A stretch of 64,000 nt of DNA from an uncultured Pseudokineococcus sp. (GTDB taxonomy: Bacteria > Actinomycetota > Actinomycetes > Actinomycetales > Quadrisphaeraceae), in contig NZ_CANMPM010000004.1 of the NCBI RefSeq assembly GCF_947499845.1, positions 1-64,000 on the forward strand, in the 5' to 3' direction. Positions 17,277 to 25,448 of this stretch are shown here, one piece after another; position 1 is the stretch's first letter; the number at the start of each line of letters is the position of its first letter. Below the pieces are notes generated by a model. The model ran no database searches. It was not told the origin of the DNA and saw only the letters and a program-made list of their open reading frames with translations. Position numbers and translations under genes: made by a program.

Positions 17277-17954
17277 TCAGGGCGACGACGGCGGGGCGCC
17301 CCAGGCGTCCCGGACCTCGGCGCGCACGGCGCCGACGTCGGGGGCCAGCGCGTCGAGGACGCGCCGACGGGGGTCGGCCCGGACGTCCAGGTCCTGACGC
17401 GGCAGGACCCGGGCGCCGGCCAGCGCGGCGGGCAGGAGCTCGATCGCCCGCTCGACGAGCGGCCGGTCGCCGCCCGCGGCCAGCAGGTCGGGGCGGGCCG
17501 GGCCGTCCGCCGGCGCCCAGACGCGCCCGGCAGCGGCGACGGCGTCCCGGACGAGGCCCTCGGCCTGGCCCTCGCGCCGCCGGGCGAAGCGCTGCTGCGA
17601 CCACCCGCCGGCCGCCGTGCGGGACTGGACGCGCGCCGTGCGCACCAGGGAGGAGAGCACCTCGGGGCCACCGGCCCCCGTCCGCACGAGCGCGACCACC
17701 GCGCCCCCGCGGCGCAGCAGCAGGACCGCCGCCACGCGCGGCACCACCGCGCGGGCCACGACGTCCTCGGCCGCCAGGGCCTCCCCCGCCGGACACCCCC
17801 CGGCGAGGTCGACGCCCGGGCAGGACAGGCGCGCCCCGGCCCCGTCCGGCGGGCGGAGCAGCGCGCTCCCCCTGCCGCCGGCGACGAGGCGGCCCGCGCC
17901 GCCGTGCCCGGCGCCGAAGCGCTCGAGCCACCCCTCGAAGCGGGCGAGCGGCAC
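17277..17954 (-). CDS. acVLRF1-type peptidyl-tRNA hydrolase
   Basis: This 225-residue protein has the eRF1-like release-factor core of the Vms1/VLRF1 group. The diagnostic loop GGWSQQRFARRREGQAEGL (near residue 122) carries the catalytic Gln. Actinobacterial VLRF1 proteins cleave peptidyl-tRNA on stalled large ribosomal subunits. The N-terminus VPLARFEGWLERF matches the family start, and GTG at 17954 is the only nearby start in frame. It follows sufT after 92 nt on the same strand, so it may be the last gene of the suf transcription unit. An ABC-F gene lies immediately downstream. Confidence 0.82.
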   Translation of the reverse strand: MPLARFEGWLERFGAGHGGAGRLVAGGRGSALLRPPDGAGARLSCPGVDLAGGCPAGEALAAEDVVARAVVPRVAAVLLLRRGGAVVALVRTGAGGPEVLSSLVRTARVQSRTAAGGWSQQRFARRREGQAEGLVRDAVAAAGRVWAPADGPARPDLLAAGGDRPLVERAIELLPAALAGARVLPRQDLDVRADPRRRVLDALAPDVGAVRAEVRDAWGAPPSSP

Positions 17955-18046
17955 CAGCGCGGTCCGGCCGGGCGGACGACGGCCGGGCGCCCGGCCGGCC
18001 TCCGTGGGCCCTGCGGGCTCGGGCTCCGCCGCGCCCGAGGGAGCGC

Positions 18047-18421
18047 TCAGATGTTGAAGCCGAGCGCGCGCAGCTGCTCGCGCCCGTCGTCGGTGATCTT
18101 CTCCGGGCCCCACGGCGGCATCCAGACCCAGTTGATGCTGTGCCCGGCGACGACGTCGGCCAGCGCCGCGGCCGTCTGGTCCTCGATGACGTCGGTGAGC
18201 GGGCACGCCGCCGACGTCAGCGTGAGGTCGAGCACCGCGTGGTTGGACTCGTCGACGGTGAGGCCGTACAGGAGCCCGAGGTCGACGATGTTGACGCCGA
18301 GCTCGGGGTCCATGACGTCGCGCAGCGCCTCCTCGACGTCGGCGACCTCGGCCGGGGTCGGGCCGGTCGCCGCCCCCGAGGGGGCGGTCGCGGTCTCGGT
18401 GGGTGCGGTGGTCTCGCTCAT
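18047..18421 (-). CDS. sufT: Metal-sulfur cluster assembly factor, DUF59 (SufT-like)
   Basis: This 124-residue MIP18/DUF59 protein acts in Fe-S cluster maturation. After a Thr/Ala-rich start, the domain runs from VEEALRDVMDPELGVNIVDL through LTLTSAACPLTDVI, which carries the conserved Cys, to the C-terminal VWMPPWGPEKIT. ATG at 18421 is clear. It ends the Fe-S assembly genes, 50 nt after sufC. The order sufB-D-C-S-U-T is usual in actinomycetes; here sufS and sufU are absent between sufC and this gene. Confidence 0.9.
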   Translation of the reverse strand: MSETTAPTETATAPSGAATGPTPAEVADVEEALRDVMDPELGVNIVDLGLLYGLTVDESNHAVLDLTLTSAACPLTDVIEDQTAAALADVVAGHSINWVWMPPWGPEKITDDGREQLRALGFNI

Positions 18422-18471
18422 GCGGTCCTCCCAGGGGACGGGCGGTGCGGTGGTCGCGGTGGTGCGGGCGC

Positions 18472-19236
18472 TCAGGACGCCGCGACCGCCTGGACGAAGC
18501 GGTCGTAGCCGTTCTCCTCGAGCTCGTCGGCCAGCTCGGGGCCGCCGGTCTCGGCGACGCGGCCGGCGACGAAGACGTGGACGACGTCGGGGCGCACGTA
18601 CCGCAGGATCCGGGTGTAGTGCGTGATGAGGAGCACGCCGACGTCGCCACCGGCGCGGACGCGGTTCACGCCGTCCGAGACGATCTTCAGCGCGTCGACG
18701 TCGAGGCCCGAGTCGGTCTCGTCGAGGACGGCGAACTTCGGCTTGAGGAGCTCCATCTGGAGGATCTCGTGGCGCTTCTTCTCGCCGCCGGAGAAGCCCT
18801 CGTTGACGTTGCGCTCGGCGAAGGCCGGGTCCATCTTCAGGTCGCTCATCGCCGTGCGGACGTCCTTGACCCAGTGGCGCAGCGCGGGCGCCTCGCCGTC
18901 CAGCGCCGTCTTCGCCGTCCGCAGGAAGTTCGAGACGGTGACGCCCGGGACCTCGACCGGGTACTGCATGGCGAGGAAGAGGCCCGCGCGGGCGCGCTCG
19001 TCGACGCTCATCGCGAGCACGTCCTCGCCGTCGAGCGTCACCGTGCCGCCGGTGATCGTGTACTTCGGGTGGCCCGCGATGGAGTAGGCGAGCGTGGACT
19101 TGCCGGAGCCGTTGGGGCCCATGATCGCGTGGGTCTGGCCCGACTCGATGCTCAGGTCGACGCCGCGGAGGATCTCCGTCGGCTCGCCGTCGGTCTCGAC
19201 GCTCACGTGCAGGTCGCGGATCTCGAGGGTGGCCAT
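18472..19236 (-). CDS. sufC: Fe-S cluster assembly ATPase SufC
   Basis: The ATPase of the SufBCD scaffold that builds Fe-S clusters. At 254 residues it is standard length, with Walker A MGPNGSGKSTLAYSI, signature EGFSGGEKKRHEILQM and Walker B KFAVLDETDSGLD, all SufC-specific. ATG at 19236 lies 1 nt after the stop of the Rieske gene. It is a cytosolic partner of SufB and SufD, both encoded upstream in the same unit. Confidence 0.97.
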   Translation of the reverse strand: MATLEIRDLHVSVETDGEPTEILRGVDLSIESGQTHAIMGPNGSGKSTLAYSIAGHPKYTITGGTVTLDGEDVLAMSVDERARAGLFLAMQYPVEVPGVTVSNFLRTAKTALDGEAPALRHWVKDVRTAMSDLKMDPAFAERNVNEGFSGGEKKRHEILQMELLKPKFAVLDETDSGLDVDALKIVSDGVNRVRAGGDVGVLLITHYTRILRYVRPDVVHVFVAGRVAETGGPELADELEENGYDRFVQAVAAS

Positions 19237-19237
19237 G

Positions 19238-19663
19238 TCAGCTCTCCTTCGCGGGCGCGCCGGGCGCGCCGGTGGTCGTGGGGGTCGGGGTGGTGCTCTC
19301 GTCGTCCATGCTCTCGTCGTCGGGGCGGGCCTCGACGTCGACGAGGACGTCCTCGCCGTCGACGGCCACGCGGTAGACGGGCACCGGGCGCGTGGCGGGC
19401 AGCCCCGAGGGCTGCCCGGTGCGCAGGTCGAAGCGGGAGCCGTGCAGCCAGCACTCGAGGGCGCAGCCCTCGACGGCGTCGTCCTCGCCGTCCGAGAGCA
19501 GCACGGCCTGGTGGGAGCACTCGTCGCCGAGCGCGTGGTAGCCGCCGTCCTCGTCGCGCACGACGACGACCGGCAGCAGCGTGCCGGCCGCGTCGGGGAC
19601 GTCGACGGCGCGCAGCGACCCCGGCTGAAGGTCGCCGGCGGCGAGCACCCGGACGAGGCTCAC
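19238..19663 (-). CDS. Rieske-type ferredoxin of the suf operon
   Basis: This 141-residue Rieske [2Fe-2S] protein has ligand motif ALGDECSHQAVLL (Cys-x-His box variant) and CALECWLHGSRFDLRTGQP (Cys-x2-x-His box). The acidic Ser/Thr-rich tail is disordered. Rieske ferredoxins between sufD and sufC are usual in actinomycetes and are often annotated as the ferredoxin subunit of a non-haem oxygenase, probably an electron donor for cluster assembly here. GTG at 19663 overlaps the sufD stop as GTGA, so it is translationally coupled. Confidence 0.9.
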   Translation of the reverse strand: MSLVRVLAAGDLQPGSLRAVDVPDAAGTLLPVVVVRDEDGGYHALGDECSHQAVLLSDGEDDAVEGCALECWLHGSRFDLRTGQPSGLPATRPVPVYRVAVDGEDVLVDVEARPDDESMDDESTTPTPTTTGAPGAPAKES

Positions 19664-21093
19664 GCGCCACCCGCCGGGGCGCCCGCGGACGACGGCGCGG
19701 CGGCCAGCGCCGGCTCCGCCGCGGCGTCCGCGGGGGCGGCGACGCCGGCCACGGGGCCGACCGCCAGGTCGAGCTCGGCCTCGATGGCCGTCATGACCCG
19801 CTCGGTGACCGCGGGCACGCCGATCCGCTGGACGACGTCCGCGAAGAAGCCGCGCACGACGAGGCGCCGGGCGACCTCCTCGGGGATGCCGCGCGAGCGC
19901 AGGTAGAACAGCTGCTCGTCGTCGAAGCGACCGGTGGCGCTGGCGTGGCCGGCGCCCTCGATGTCGCCGGTCTCGATCTCGAGGTTCGGCACGGAGTCGG
20001 CGCGGGCCCCGTCGGTGAGGACGAGGTTGCGGTTGAGCTCGTAGGTCTCGGTGCCCTGCGCCGCCGCGCGGATGAGGACGTCGCCGATCCACACGGTGCG
20101 GGCCGTCTCGCCCTGCAGCGCGCCCTTGTAGCGGACGTCGCTGCGGCAGCGGGGCTCGGCGTGGTCGGCGAAGGAGCGGTGCTCGAGGTGCTGGCCGGAG
20201 TCGGCGAAGTAGACGCCGAGCATCTCGGCGTCGCCGCCCGGGCCGGCGTACCGGGCCGTCGAGGACAGCCGCACGACGGAGCCGCCCAGGGTGACGGCGA
20301 TGTGCCGGTACCGCGCGTCCCGGCCGACGCGCGCCTCCTGCTGGGACAGGTGGACGGCGTCGTCGTCCCACAGCTGCAGGCTGACGACCGTGAGCTCGGC
20401 GCCGTCGCCGACGACGACCTCGAGGGCGTCGGCGTGCGCGCCCCCGCCCGTGTGCTCGACGACGACGACGGCCCGCGAGTGGCGCTCGGCCTCGACGACG
20501 AGGTGGCCCGCGCCGCGGCGGCCGGCGCGGCCGACGACCGAGACGTGCACCGGCTCGTCGAGCTCGACCTCGCGCGGGACGCGCACGTGCGTCGCCGTCG
20601 GCGACGCCGCGTCGGCCAGCGCCGCGGCCCGGTCCTCCGGCACCAGGGCGCTCCCCCGCACGCCCTCGCCGCGCCCGAGCACGCCGACGTGCACGCCGTC
20701 CGGGGCCTGGACGACGACGTCGCGCGCGTCCTCGTCGGAGGGGGCGTCCTCGAGCAGCCCGCCGAGGCGGTCCAGCGGCGTGAAGCGCCACACCTCCTCG
20801 CGGCCCGTCGGCACCGGGAAGTCGGAGGGGTCGAACGACCGCGGGCGCTCGCCGCGCGAGGCCTCGAGCACAGCCTCCCCGGCCTCGGCCACGCGGGCGG
20901 CCGCCGTGTCGTAGCCGGGGCCCGGGCTGCGCGACGAGTCGAGCGTCACGGCGGCGGGCGCCTCGGCGGCGTGGTCGACGGCGTGCTCCTGGCGGGCGTC
21001 CACGGCGTCGGCCACCTGGGCCGCCGCCTCGTGGTCGGCCTGGCGCGTGTCGGGGGTGCTGATGACGGTCCTCCGTGCTCGTGGGGTGCTCAT
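19660..21093 (-). CDS. sufD: Fe-S cluster assembly protein SufD
   Basis: This 477-residue scaffold subunit of SufBCD is a right-handed beta-helix. Typical segments are GREEVWRFTPLDRL (residues about 96-110), VWIGDVLIRAAAQGTETYELN, RADSVPNLEIETGDIEGAGH with the SufD cluster-interface His, and YLRSRGIPEEVARRLVVRGFF. About 60 disordered acidic residues precede the first conserved block. ATG at 21093 is used. Curiously, ATCAGCACCCC just downstream, behind a GGAGG, mimics the ATGAGCACCCC start. A 132-nt spacer separates it from sufB. Confidence 0.95.
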   Translation of the reverse strand: MSTPRARRTVISTPDTRQADHEAAAQVADAVDARQEHAVDHAAEAPAAVTLDSSRSPGPGYDTAAARVAEAGEAVLEASRGERPRSFDPSDFPVPTGREEVWRFTPLDRLGGLLEDAPSDEDARDVVVQAPDGVHVGVLGRGEGVRGSALVPEDRAAALADAASPTATHVRVPREVELDEPVHVSVVGRAGRRGAGHLVVEAERHSRAVVVVEHTGGGAHADALEVVVGDGAELTVVSLQLWDDDAVHLSQQEARVGRDARYRHIAVTLGGSVVRLSSTARYAGPGGDAEMLGVYFADSGQHLEHRSFADHAEPRCRSDVRYKGALQGETARTVWIGDVLIRAAAQGTETYELNRNLVLTDGARADSVPNLEIETGDIEGAGHASATGRFDDEQLFYLRSRGIPEEVARRLVVRGFFADVVQRIGVPAVTERVMTAIEAELDLAVGPVAGVAAPADAAAEPALAAAPSSAGAPAGGA

Positions 21094-21225
21094 GGGGCGG
21101 GGTGCTCGTTCAGCGGCGCTCAGCAGGGCGCGCAGGGGGTGCGAGGGCGGCGGGCGTCCCGTCGCGCTCGCACCACCGCCGCCGGTCGCCCGGGCGGGGC
21201 GGCCGGCGGCGGCGTGGGGCGGTCG

Positions 21226-22647
21226 TCAGCCGACCGCGCCCTCCATCTGCAGCTCGATGAGGCGGTTGAGCTCGAGCGCGTACTCCATGGGCAGCTCGCG
21301 CGCGATGGGCTCGACGAACCCGCGCACGATCATCGCCATGGCCTCGTCCTCGCTCATGCCGCGGGACATGAGGTAGAAGAGCTGGTCCTCGCTGACCTTG
21401 GAGACGGTCGCCTCGTGCCCCATGGAGACGTCGTCCTCGCGGACGTCGACGTAGGGGTAGGTGTCCGACCGGCTGATCTGGTCGACGAGCAGCGCGTCGC
21501 AGCGGACGGTCGACGCCGAGTGGTGCGCCCCCTCGAGGACCTGGACGAGCCCCCGGTAGGACGTGCGCCCGCCCCCGCGCGCCACCGACTTGCTGACGAT
21601 GGAGGACGACGTCCGCGGCGCCGCGTGGACCATCTTGGCGCCCGCGTCCTGGTGCTGGCCCTCGCCCGCGAAGGCGATGGACAGGGTCTCGCCCTTGGCG
21701 CCCTCCCCCATGAGGAAGACGGCCGGGTACTTCATCGTCACCTTGGAGCCGATGTTGCCGTCGATCCACTCCATGGTGGCGCCCTCGGCGGCGGTGGCCC
21801 GCTTGGTGACGAGGTTGTAGACGTTGTTCGACCAGTTCTGGATGGTCGTGTAGCGGACGCGGGCGTCCTTCTTCACGACGATCTCGACGACGGCCGAGTG
21901 CAGCGAGTCGCTCTTGTAGATCGGCGCCGTGCAGCCCTCGACGTAGTGCACGTACGAGCCCTCGTCCGCGATGATCAGCGTGCGCTCGAACTGGCCCATG
22001 TTCTCCGTGTTGATCCGGAAGTAGGCCTGCAGCGGGATGTCGACGTGGACGCCCGGGGGCACGTAGATGAAGGAGCCGCCCGACCAGACCGCCGTGTTGA
22101 GGGCGGCGAACTTGTTGTCGCCGGGCGGGATGACGGAGCCGAAGTACTCCTTGAAGAGCTCCTCGTGCTCGCGCAGGCCCGTGTCGGTGTCGACGAAGAT
22201 GACGCCCTTCTCCTCCAGGTCCTCGCGGATCTGGTGGTAGACGACCTCCGACTCGTACTGCGCCGCCACGCCCGCGACGAGGCGCTGCTTCTCCGCCTCC
22301 GGGATGCCGAGGCGGTCGTAGGTGTTCTTGATGTCCTCGGGCAGCTCTTCCCAGGAGGTGGCCTGCTTCTCCGTGGACTTCACGAAGTACTTGATGTTGT
22401 CGAAGTCGATGCCGTCGAGGTCGCTGCCCCAGCTCGGCATCGGCTTGCGGCCGAACATCCGCAGCGCCTTCTGGCGGGTGCGCAGCATCCAGTCGGGCTC
22501 GCCCTTGCGGCCCGAGATGTCGGCGACGACGTCCTCGTCCACGCCGCGGCGGGCGTTGGTGCCGGCGAGGTCGGAGTCGGCCCAGCCGTAGGTGTAGGTG
22601 CCGATGCCCTCGAGCTCGGGGTTCAGTGCTTCGACGTCGGTGCTCAT
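21226..22647 (-). CDS. sufB: Fe-S cluster assembly protein SufB
   Basis: Core scaffold subunit of the SUF system. The 473 residues are nearly colinear with actinobacterial Suf[52 protein letters not shown] with the conserved Cys, [11 protein letters not shown], and [20 protein letters not shown]. No intein is present, unlike many mycobacterial SufB proteins. ATG at 22647 overlaps the sufR stop as ATGA. The gene is less extreme in GC at some codons, as expected for a highly conserved protein. Confidence 0.98.
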   Translation of the reverse strand: MSTDVEALNPELEGIGTYTYGWADSDLAGTNARRGVDEDVVADISGRKGEPDWMLRTRQKALRMFGRKPMPSWGSDLDGIDFDNIKYFVKSTEKQATSWEELPEDIKNTYDRLGIPEAEKQRLVAGVAAQYESEVVYHQIREDLEEKGVIFVDTDTGLREHEELFKEYFGSVIPPGDNKFAALNTAVWSGGSFIYVPPGVHVDIPLQAYFRINTENMGQFERTLIIADEGSYVHYVEGCTAPIYKSDSLHSAVVEIVVKKDARVRYTTIQNWSNNVYNLVTKRATAAEGATMEWIDGNIGSKVTMKYPAVFLMGEGAKGETLSIAFAGEGQHQDAGAKMVHAAPRTSSSIVSKSVARGGGRTSYRGLVQVLEGAHHSASTVRCDALLVDQISRSDTYPYVDVREDDVSMGHEATVSKVSEDQLFYLMSRGMSEDEAMAMIVRGFVEPIARELPMEYALELNRLIELQMEGAVG

Positions 22648-23486
22648 CCGCGTGGTCCCTCCGGACTGCTCGGGGTGCGGCGGGCGGCCGGGCCGGGGGC
22701 CCGGCGCGGTGCGCCGCTCGTGGTGGTGCCGTGCTGGGCCGATCGCTGCTGCGCCGGGTGGTGCTGGGTCGGCCGGTCGTGGTCGGGCGGGGCGGTCGGC
22801 ACGTGCGTGGTGCACACGCGCCCGCCGGCGCCCAGGGTCGCGAGCCGGCGGGTGCCGACCCCGAGCAGCTCGGAGAAGGCCTCGGTCTCCGCCTCGCAGA
22901 GCTCGGGGAAGGCGGCCGCGGCGTGCTGCACCGGGCACCTCCCCTGGCACAACTGGACCGCGGCGACGCCTGTTCCCGTGTCGACGGGTCGGGCGCTGGC
23001 CGCGAAGCCGTCGCGCCCCAGGGCGCCCGCGAGGGCGCGGGCCCGGTCCGTGACCTCCGGGCCGGCCGCCCGCACCTCCGGCGCGTAGCGCTCGCGCAGC
23101 TCGTGGGCGCGGTGCTCGGCGTAGGCGCGCACCCCCGCCCGGCCGGCCGTGGCCGCCAGGTGGTGCAGGAGGTCGACGGCCAGGTCGGCGTGCCCGTCCC
23201 GGTCCCCGGCCGGTGCGGAGGCGCGGCGCGTGGCCACGAACTCCTTGGGGGGGCGCCCGGGACCGCGGCGCTCCGGGCCGGGGCGCGCGTCCCGGCCCGT
23301 GACGAGGCCCTCGGCCGCCATGGCGTCCAGGTGGCGGCGCACGGCCGCGGCCGTGAGCCCGAGGACGCGCGCGACGGCGCCCGAGGTGACGGGCCCGTGC
23401 TCGACGACGACGGCGAGCACGCGCTCGCGCGTGGTCACCTCGCTCGAGGTCCCCCCCGCGGGGCGGGGGACGCCGTCCGGTTTCAC
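22644..23486 (-). CDS. sufR: SufR-type Fe-S sensing repressor
   Basis: This 280-residue DeoR/ArsR-like winged-helix regulator opens the suf operon. The DNA-binding domain (residues about 18-85) has [20 protein letters not shown] and the wing region [11 protein letters not shown]. Cys184, Cys197 and Cys225 are spaced CX12C and CX27C, as for the cluster ligands of SufR; an extra Cys180 is present. A 55-residue disordered tail follows. SufR represses suf genes when its cluster is loaded. The start is GTG at 23486, inside an inverted repeat that is a plausible operator. Confidence 0.93.
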   Translation of the reverse strand: MKPDGVPRPAGGTSSEVTTRERVLAVVVEHGPVTSGAVARVLGLTAAAVRRHLDAMAAEGLVTGRDARPGPERRGPGRPPKEFVATRRASAPAGDRDGHADLAVDLLHHLAATAGRAGVRAYAEHRAHELRERYAPEVRAAGPEVTDRARALAGALGRDGFAASARPVDTGTGVAAVQLCQGRCPVQHAAAAFPELCEAETEAFSELLGVGTRRLATLGAGGRVCTTHVPTAPPDHDRPTQHHPAQQRSAQHGTTTSGAPRRAPGPAARRTPSSPEGPRG

Positions 23487-23506
23487 GACGCCAGTGTGAC
23501 GAAACC
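23479..23506. promoter_or_regulatory. Candidate SufR operator overlapping the sufR start
   Basis: GGTTTCAC and GTGACGAAACC face each other across 9 nt, an inverted repeat with a 2-nt interruption in one arm. It covers the sufR GTG and a CACACT hexamer 6 nt before it, which could be the -10 of a leaderless message. Binding here would block transcription. Confidence 0.45.
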
Positions 23507-23522
23507 CCGCGGGGGGCGTCCA

Positions 23523-23538
23523 GTGAGGGTGCCCTCAC
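23523..23538. promoter_or_regulatory. Perfect palindrome upstream of sufR
   Basis: GTGAGGG and CCCTCAC flank TG, a 16-bp operator-like site 36 bp upstream of the sufR start. It could be a second SufR site or serve the divergent ABC genes. Confidence 0.4.
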
Positions 23539-23629
23539 CCCGCGAGGGCCTCCGGCGTCCCCGGACGCGGACCGCCCCACGGACGGGTGGCCGGACGGGG
23601 CGCGGGCGGGCGCGCCGGCGGCGCCGACC

Positions 23630-23635
23630 TAGACT
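23630..23635 (+). promoter_or_regulatory. Predicted -10 of the ABC ATPase gene (leaderless)
   Basis: TAGACT is followed by 8 nt and GTG at 23644. Confidence 0.45.
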
Positions 23636-23643
23636 CGCCCGCC

Positions 23644-24591
23644 GTGGGTGGTCCTCCGGACGGCTCCCCGTCCGGGGCCGCGCTGCGCGTGCGCGGCCTC
23701 GTCAAGCGCTACGGCGCGCGCACCGCCGTCGACGGCCTCGACCTCGACGTCGCCGCCGGGTCGGTCACCGCCCTGCTCGGGCCCAACGGGGCGGGCAAGA
23801 CGTCCACGGTCGAGTGCTGCCTCGGGCTGCGCCGGCCGGACGGCGGGAGCGTCGAGGTGCTCGGCGCCGACGTCCTGCGCGCCGCCGCCGACCCCGACCA
23901 CCGGGCCGCCGTGGGGGCCATGCTCCAGGACGGCGGCCTGCCGACCTCCGCCCGCCCGCTGCGCCTCCTGCGCCACCTCGCCCGGCTGCACGCGCACCCC
24001 CGCGACGTCGACGCCCTGGCCGAGCGGCTCGGCCTGCCGGCCTTCGCGCGCACGTCCGTCCGCCGGCTCTCCGGCGGGCAGCGCCAGCGGCTCGCCCTCG
24101 CGGCCGCCCTCGTGGGCCGCCCGCGGCTGCTCTTCCTCGACGAGCCGACGGCGGGGCTCGACCCCGCCGCGCGCCTCGTCGTGTGGGACCTCGTGCGCGA
24201 GGCCGTCGCCGAGGGGGCGGGCGTGCTGCTGACGACGCACGACCTCGACGAGGCCGAGCGCCTCGCCCAGCACGTCGTCATCGTCGACGGCGGCCGGGCC
24301 CTCGCCACCGGGGCGCCCGGCGTCCTCACCGCCCGCTCCACGGCGTCGCTGCGCTTCACGGCCGGCCCCGGTCTCGACCTCGGGCCGCTGCGCCAGGCCC
24401 TGCCCGAGGACGTCGTCGTCAGCGAGCCCGCGCCCGGGTCCTACGTCGTCTCCGGGGACGTCGACCCGCAGGTCGTCGCCGGCGTGACCTCCTGGTGCGC
24501 CCAGCGCGGCGTCATGCCGGACGCCCTCTCGGTCGGCCGGCCGAGCCTCGAGGAGGTCTTCCTCGACCTCACCGGACGGAGCCTGCGGTGA
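23644..24591 (+). CDS. ABC-2 type transporter ATPase
   Basis: This 315-residue ATPase has Walker A LGPNGAGKTSTVECC, signature LSGGQRQRLALAAALVG, Walker B LLFLDEPTAGLDP and switch His in LLTTHDLDEAERL. The C-terminal 80 residues form the accessory domain typical of DrrA/CcmA-like ATPases. It couples to the permease encoded next, whose start overlaps its stop as GTGA. An ATPase-permease pair directly upstream of ctaA is a recurring actinobacterial arrangement; the substrate is unknown, and a role in respiratory-chain assembly is only suggested by position. Confidence 0.93.
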   Translation: MGGPPDGSPSGAALRVRGLVKRYGARTAVDGLDLDVAAGSVTALLGPNGAGKTSTVECCLGLRRPDGGSVEVLGADVLRAAADPDHRAAVGAMLQDGGLPTSARPLRLLRHLARLHAHPRDVDALAERLGLPAFARTSVRRLSGGQRQRLALAAALVGRPRLLFLDEPTAGLDPAARLVVWDLVREAVAEGAGVLLTTHDLDEAERLAQHVVIVDGGRALATGAPGVLTARSTASLRFTAGPGLDLGPLRQALPEDVVVSEPAPGSYVVSGDVDPQVVAGVTSWCAQRGVMPDALSVGRPSLEEVFLDLTGRSLR

Positions 24592-25376
24592 GCCGCCCCG
24601 GCGCGACGGCGACGGCCGTGGACGGCCCCTCGGCCGCCCCGCTGCTCGCCCGCGTCGCGGCCCAGGCCCGCTGGGAGGCGGGCACCATGCTGCGCAACGG
24701 CGAGCAGGTGCTCCTCACGCTCGTGCTGCCCGCGCTCGTCCTCGTCGGCCTCGCCCGCACCGAGGTCGTCGACCTCGGCCTCGCCGCGGGCGAGCGCCCC
24801 GTCGACGTCGTCGCGCCGGGCGTCCTCGCCCTCGCCGTGCTCTCCACGGCCTTCACGGGCCAGGCCATCGCCACCGGCTTCGACCGCCGCAGCGGGGTCC
24901 TGCGCCTGCTCGCCACGACGCCGCTGGGCCGCGGAGGGCTGCTCGCCGGGCGGGTCCTCGGCGTCCTCGCCGTCGAGGTGGTCCAGGTCGTCCTGCTGGG
25001 CGCCGTCGCCGTCGCCGTCGGCTGGCGCCCCGACCCGGTGGGGCTGCTCCCGGGCGCCCTGCTCGTCCTCGTGGCCACCGCGGCCCTCACGGCGCTGGCG
25101 CTCCTGCTCGCGGGCGTGCTGCGCCCGGAGGCGGTCCTCGCCGTCGCCAACCTCGTCTGGGCGGCGCTGCTCGTGGGCGGCGGCCTCGTCGTCCCGGCCG
25201 CCGCGCTGCCGGGCCCCTGGGCCGCGCTGGTGCACGCCCTCCCCTCCGGCGCCCTCGGCGAGGGCCTGCGGCGCGCCTCGGCCGACGGGACCCTCGACGT
25301 CAGGGCCCTGCTCGTCCTCCTCGCCTGGGCCGCGGTCGCCGCGCTCGCCGCCCGCCGCTGGTTCCGCTGGGACTGA
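24588..25376 (+). CDS. ABC-2 type transporter permease
   Basis: This 262-residue membrane protein has about six hydrophobic helices, for example VLLTLVLPALVLVGLA and GLLPGALLVLVATAALTALALLL. The central GFDRRSGVLRLLATTPLGRG is a typical ABC-2 permease coupling region. GTG at 24588 overlaps the ATPase stop. It ends 72 nt before ctaA. Confidence 0.88.
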   Translation: MSRPGATATAVDGPSAAPLLARVAAQARWEAGTMLRNGEQVLLTLVLPALVLVGLARTEVVDLGLAAGERPVDVVAPGVLALAVLSTAFTGQAIATGFDRRSGVLRLLATTPLGRGGLLAGRVLGVLAVEVVQVVLLGAVAVAVGWRPDPVGLLPGALLVLVATAALTALALLLAGVLRPEAVLAVANLVWAALLVGGGLVVPAAALPGPWAALVHALPSGALGEGLRRASADGTLDVRALLVLLAWAAVAALAARRWFRWD

Positions 25377-25436
25377 GGGGCTGAGGGGGCCGTCGGGCCC
25401 GCCGGCGGCGCCGTCGGGCGGCGCCCGGCCCTCACC

Positions 25437-25442
25437 TACCCT
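25437..25442 (+). promoter_or_regulatory. Predicted -10 of ctaA (leaderless)
   Basis: TACCCT is followed by 6 nt and GTG at 25449, so ctaA can be transcribed independently of the ABC genes. Confidence 0.5.
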
Positions 25443-25448
25443 GGAGCC

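Noticed and set aside
21050-21093. sufD starting at ATC behind the GGAGG
   Set aside because: ATC is very rarely used, and an ordinary ATG at 21093 is in frame. The look-alike ATCAGCACCCC is noted only as a curiosity.
18403-23088. A plus-strand open frame of about 1560 codons across the suf genes
   Set aside because: It is the antisense shadow of sufB/D/C/R. The minus-strand proteins have full family motifs and this frame has none; long open antisense frames are expected at this GC content.
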